A DNA stretch of 9,630 bases from Planctomycetota bacterium (GTDB lineage Bacteria; Planctomycetota; Planctomycetia; Gemmatales; Gemmataceae). This document shows positions 6,795 to 9,630 of the stretch, in pieces. Below the pieces are notes generated by a model that saw nothing but the letters and a program-made list of their open reading frames with translations, was not told the DNA's origin and did not search any database. The stretch lies in assembly GCA_016200155.1 (NCBI GenBank), contig JACQFG010000144.1, positions 1-9,630 on the forward strand, given 5' to 3'. Made by a program: the position numbers and the translations under genes. Numbering within the stretch: position 1 is the first letter of the stretch; each line of letters opens with the position of its first letter.

Positions 6795-8219
6795 ATGCTG
6801 CTGACGATCACGACGACCCACCAACCGGCCAATGACCTGGGCTATTTGCTTCATAAGCACCCGGAGCGATTTCAATCGTTCGACATGAGCTTCGGCAAAG
6901 TCCACGTCTACTACTCCGAGGTCAGCGCCGAGCGATGTTCGGCCTGCCTGCTGCTCGACGTGGATGCCGTGGGCATGGTCCGAGGCAAGAATGCTGACCA
7001 GAATTTCCTGCTGGCGCAGTACGTGAACGACCGGCCTTATGCGGCCTCGTCCTTCATGAGCGTTGCCATCGCCCAGGTCTTCGGGTCGGCCCTCCAAGGT
7101 CGTTGCAAAGATCGGCCCGAGTTGGCGACGACGGCGATCCCGCTGACTGCAAGGATCGACGTACTGCCGGTTCGTGGTGGTGAGCGCTTCCTTCGGGCAG
7201 TGTTTGAGCCGCTGGGCTACGAGGTCGAGACCGTGCGTTCCCCGTTGGACGAGCGGTTTCCCGAGTGGGGCGATAGCCCGTATTTTGCAGTGACCATTCG
7301 CAAGACGACCTTGCTGGTTGACTTGTTGACGCACCTGTACGTCCTGATCCCCGTTTTCGACAACCGCAAGCACTACTGGGTTGGCGACGACGAGATGGAG
7401 AAGCTGCTTGCCAAGGGCGAAGGCTGGCTGGCCGATCATCCCGAGAAGGATGAGATCACTCGGCGCTACTTGAAGTTCCAGCCCAGCCTGTACCGCATGG
7501 CGCTGGCCCGCCTTGTTCAAGAAGAGGAGCCGGAAGACGGCGACGAAAACGACCGGCCCAAGGAGAAGGCCGAGGAAGTTCTGGAAAAGCCGCTCAGCCT
7601 GAATGAACAACGGCTCGGGGCGGTCCTTGCCTCATTGCGAGGAAGCGGTGCCAAGCGAGTGCTTGATCTCGGCTGCGGCGAAGGCAAGCTGCTCCGTGAA
7701 CTGCTCAAGGACAAACAGTTCGAGGAGATCGTGGGCATGGATGTCTCGGTACGCACACTCGAAGGAGCCCAGCGCCGACTCAAGGTGGAACGCTTGCCAA
7801 CGATGCAGGCGAACCGACTCAAGCTGATTCACGGGTCGCTGATGTACCGGGACAAACGGCTCGAAGGTTTTGACGCAGCCACCGTTGTCGAAGTTGTGGA
7901 ACACCTCGACCCTCCCCGGCTATCGGCCTTTGAGCGAGTGCTGTTCGAGTTCGCCAAGCCTCGGACGGTTGTCTTGACGACGCCGAACCGAGAGTACAAC
8001 GTGACGTGGGAGGCGTTGCCAGCCGGGCAGTTTCGCCATCCTGACCACCGCTTCGAGTGGACCCGGCAGGAGTTTCAGAGTTGGGCGACGGGCATCGCTT
8101 CCCGGTTTGGCTATCAGGTGCGGTTCCTGCCGGTGGGGCCGGAACATCCTGACCTGGGGTCGCCGACGCAGATGGGTCTGTTTCAGCTAAAGGAGGTCGA
8201 TCATGGGCGCTTCCCGTGA
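6795..8219 (+). CDS. hen1: Hen1, 3'-terminal RNA ribose 2'-O-methyltransferase
   Basis: A 474-residue bacterial Hen1. It uses S-adenosylmethionine to methylate the 2'-OH of the 3'-terminal ribose of cleaved RNA, so that the repaired junction resists re-cleavage. The N-terminal half (about 1-235, starting MLLTITTTHQPANDLGYLL) is the Hen1-specific domain that in Hen1-Pnkp complexes stimulates the ligase. An acidic linker (about 241-262) leads to the methyltransferase: motif I LDLGCGEG at 290-297, acidic Asp316 for the SAM ribose, and the Hen1 metal site EVVEH (Glu366, Glu369, His370) with His418 in RHPDHRFEW. The residue numbers match those I recall for the metal ligands of Clostridium thermocellum Hen1, so the protein seems collinear and active. 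ATG at 6795 has GAGG at 6782-6785. Its stop overlaps the start of the RNA ligase gene by 17 bases, so translation is coupled. Confidence 0.95.
   Translation: MLLTITTTHQPANDLGYLLHKHPERFQSFDMSFGKVHVYYSEVSAERCSACLLLDVDAVGMVRGKNADQNFLLAQYVNDRPYAASSFMSVAIAQVFGSALQGRCKDRPELATTAIPLTARIDVLPVRGGERFLRAVFEPLGYEVETVRSPLDERFPEWGDSPYFAVTIRKTTLLVDLLTHLYVLIPVFDNRKHYWVGDDEMEKLLAKGEGWLADHPEKDEITRRYLKFQPSLYRMALARLVQEEEPEDGDENDRPKEKAEEVLEKPLSLNEQRLGAVLASLRGSGAKRVLDLGCGEGKLLRELLKDKQFEEIVGMDVSVRTLEGAQRRLKVERLPTMQANRLKLIHGSLMYRDKRLEGFDAATVVEVVEHLDPPRLSAFERVLFEFAKPRTVVLTTPNREYNVTWEALPAGQFRHPDHRFEWTRQEFQSWATGIASRFGYQVRFLPVGPEHPDLGSPTQMGLFQLKEVDHGRFP
8190..8197 (+). promoter_or_regulatory. Strong Shine-Dalgarno of the RNA ligase gene inside hen1
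   Basis: AAGGAGGT, a full anti-16S match, lies within the last codons of hen1 with its GG six bases before the ATG at 8203. It fixes the ligase start and suggests high ligase translation from the hen1 message. Confidence 0.8.
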
Positions 8220-8943
8220 CGAGTTCGTCAAATATCCGAGAACGCCTCATCTCTTCGGCTCGAAAGGGACGGACGATGACAAGCATCTCAATGAGGCTGA
8301 ATCGAATCAGTTCATTGCCGATGAGTCGTTGATCGTGGAGGAAAAAATCGACGGCACAAACGTCGGGATTCATTTCACGCCCGATGGGAAGATGGTCCTC
8401 CAGTGTCGGGGACATCTCATCACGCAAGGAATGCACCCGCAATACGACCTGTTCAAGCAATGGACGGCGGTGAAGCGGTTCGGGATCGAGGAACGGCTGG
8501 AGGATCGATTCATCCTTTTCGGCGAGTGGGCGTATGCTTGCCATTCGGTTCTCTACCGCCAGCTTCCGCACTATTTCTTCGAGTTCGACATCTACGACAA
8601 GGAAGAGAAAGCTTTCCTCAGCCTGGAGAAACGTTTGTCGCTGATCGATGGAACCGGAATCGAAACCGTGCCCGTTTTGCATCGAGGAGCCATCGGCAAA
8701 ACGGAGCTTGCGAAATTGATTGGTCCGTCCTGGTTCGACAGCGAATTCGACAACCCGATGACCGGGCGACCTGACAACCTGATGGAAGGGCTCTATCTTC
8801 GAGTTGAGGCGGATGGTGTTGTTGCCGGGCGGGCGAAGTTCGTGCGGCCCGAGTTCGTGGAGAAGATCAAGCAAAGCGAGCATTGGCAGCATCAGGCAAT
8901 GGTTCCGAACGCCCTCAAAGAAGGGGCGGACATCTGGCTATGA
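8203..8943 (+). CDS. ATP-dependent RNA ligase (Rnl family, compact)
   Basis: A 246-residue protein with the ordered motifs of covalent nucleotidyltransferases of the RNA ligase family. Motif I is EKIDGTN with Lys48 as the expected AMP-accepting residue; Arg69 lies in LQCRGH; motif III is FGEW at 106-109; motif IIIa is FEFDIYD at 126-132; motif IV is MEGLYLR at 194-200 (Glu195); motif V includes Lys212 in GRAKFVRPEF. Such enzymes seal 3'-OH and 5'-phosphate RNA ends, often at nicks. The protein ends about 30 residues after motif V, so it is a nearly bare adenylyltransferase domain, without the C-terminal domain of T4 Rnl2 or the extra domain of Deinococcus DRB0094. It overlaps hen1 by 17 bases and the next gene by four (ATGA). 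I cannot assign the numbered Rnl subfamily. The gene contains stretches of lower GC than the left operon (28 of 60 bases at 8281-8340). Confidence 0.92.
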   Translation: MGASRDEFVKYPRTPHLFGSKGTDDDKHLNEAESNQFIADESLIVEEKIDGTNVGIHFTPDGKMVLQCRGHLITQGMHPQYDLFKQWTAVKRFGIEERLEDRFILFGEWAYACHSVLYRQLPHYFFEFDIYDKEEKAFLSLEKRLSLIDGTGIETVPVLHRGAIGKTELAKLIGPSWFDSEFDNPMTGRPDNLMEGLYLRVEADGVVAGRAKFVRPEFVEKIKQSEHWQHQAMVPNALKEGADIWL

Positions 8944-9630
8944 CATGGGACGAGCTTTCAAAGGCATCGCTCGACGTGATCCTGGCTTGGGCGCACGATC
9001 AGTCTTGGTGTCGAGCAATGGCTGATTGCCAGCAAGACGCCGGGTGGCATTCTGAAGGGGATGTCTGGACCCACACGAAGATGGTCTGCGCCCAACTGCC
9101 GAAGCTTGACGATTGGCCGGCGCTGACGCCCCACGAACGGACGGCGCTGATCTTCACGGCCCTGTTTCACGACTCGGCAAAGCCGCTCACGTCGCAGATC
9201 GATCCGACGACGGGACGGATTACTTCGCCCAAGCACGCCATCAAGGGAGAGCATCTGGCGAGGTCGGTGCTGCGGGATTTGGGGTGTGGCCTGACGATTC
9301 GTGAAGAGATCGCACGCCTGGTCCGCTTTCACGGGCGTCCGGCGTTCCTGCTTGAACGAACCGATACGTCCCGTGAAGTCGTGTCCCTGTCGTGGTCAGT
9401 GAGCAACAAGCTGCTCTACCTTTTTGCGCTGGCCGATACCCGTGGTCGAAACACTGCCGAGATGGGCAGGCCCGAGGAGAACTTGCACTTATGGAAGATG
9501 GAGGCCGAGGAACACGACTGCTTTGACAAGCCGTACCGTTTCGGCAACGATCATGCTCGCTTCCTGTTCTTCCGGCACGAAAAGCCGAACCTCCATTATG
9601 TTCCGCACGAGGATTTTCGCTGTGCGGTTA
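8940..9630 (+). CDS. HD-domain protein, probable HD-Pnk RNA end-healing enzyme, 3'-partial
   Basis: The frame starts at ATG 8940, overlapping the ligase stop (ATGA), and is still open at the window end; 230 residues are visible. They form an HD-type phosphohydrolase domain: His45 in VWTHTKM, the His77-Asp78 pair in LFHDSAKP, His99 in PKHAIKGEH (His105 also present), His131 in RFHGRP and Asp166 in ALADTRGR. The visible part ends with FFRHEKPNLHYVPHEDFRCAV, which reads like the linker just before the P-loop kinase domain of HD-Pnk proteins (Runella HD-Pnk, Deinococcus DRB0098). In these, the HD domain removes 2',3'-cyclic or 3' phosphates and the kinase phosphorylates the 5'-OH, giving ends that the ligase can join. 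The kinase half is not visible, so that part is prediction from the family and the neighbours. An HD-only protein is the alternative. Confidence 0.85.
   Translation, partial: MTWDELSKASLDVILAWAHDQSWCRAMADCQQDAGWHSEGDVWTHTKMVCAQLPKLDDWPALTPHERTALIFTALFHDSAKPLTSQIDPTTGRITSPKHAIKGEHLARSVLRDLGCGLTIREEIARLVRFHGRPAFLLERTDTSREVVSLSWSVSNKLLYLFALADTRGRNTAEMGRPEENLHLWKMEAEEHDCFDKPYRFGNDHARFLFFRHEKPNLHYVPHEDFRCAV

Noticed and set aside
6705..7610. 301-codon - strand open frame opposite hen1
   Set aside because: It overlaps the conserved Hen1 N-terminal domain and intergenic hairpins, and its sequence has no known motif.
7819..8892. 357-codon - strand open frame opposite the end of hen1 and the RNA ligase
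   Set aside because: It spans two well-supported genes on the other strand and has no domain of its own; high GC makes such antisense frames common.

Overview
The window looks like chromosomal DNA from a fairly GC-rich bacterium. A planctomycete (Pirellulales-like) is my best guess. It rests on the GTAG-headed CCGCAGGCT/AGCCTGCGG intergenic palindromes, which I remember as abundant in those genomes, on a tRNA gene without an encoded CCA end, and on the gene mix (PcfJ-domain protein, MoxR/DUF5682/VWA operon). No rRNA, integrase or other decisive taxonomic marker is present, so the assignment is inference.

Left part (1-4905, all + strand): an operon of a MoxR-type AAA+ ATPase (5' end outside the window), a large DUF5682-family protein and a von Willebrand factor A (VWA) protein with an intact MIDAS metal site. 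MoxR ATPases and VWA proteins usually work as a chaperone/remodelling pair, so DUF5682 is probably the third partner or the output component. Each of the two intergenic gaps holds a pair of REP-like palindromes in inverted orientation, and the last pair runs directly into the ribosome binding site of the VWA gene.

Middle (4906-5312): a short hairpin after the operon, a plausible sigma70-type promoter, a tRNA-Lys(CTT) gene, a three-copy repeat with exact 12-base period, and a 9-bp hairpin that could end transcription from either side. On the minus strand (5313-6533) lies a PcfJ-domain protein.

Right part (6534-9630): a divergent intergenic region with two consecutive hairpins, then a tightly coupled + strand operon: Hen1 (3'-terminal RNA ribose 2'-O-methyltransferase), a compact RNA ligase whose start overlaps the end of hen1, and an HD-domain protein overlapping the ligase stop by ATGA and running off the window. 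The last is most likely the N-terminal half of an HD-Pnk end-healing enzyme. Together these three would mark, heal and seal broken RNA. This resembles the Hen1-Pnkp RNA repair system, but healing and sealing are on separate polypeptides instead of in one Pnkp. That split, Hen1-headed arrangement is the most interesting content of the window.
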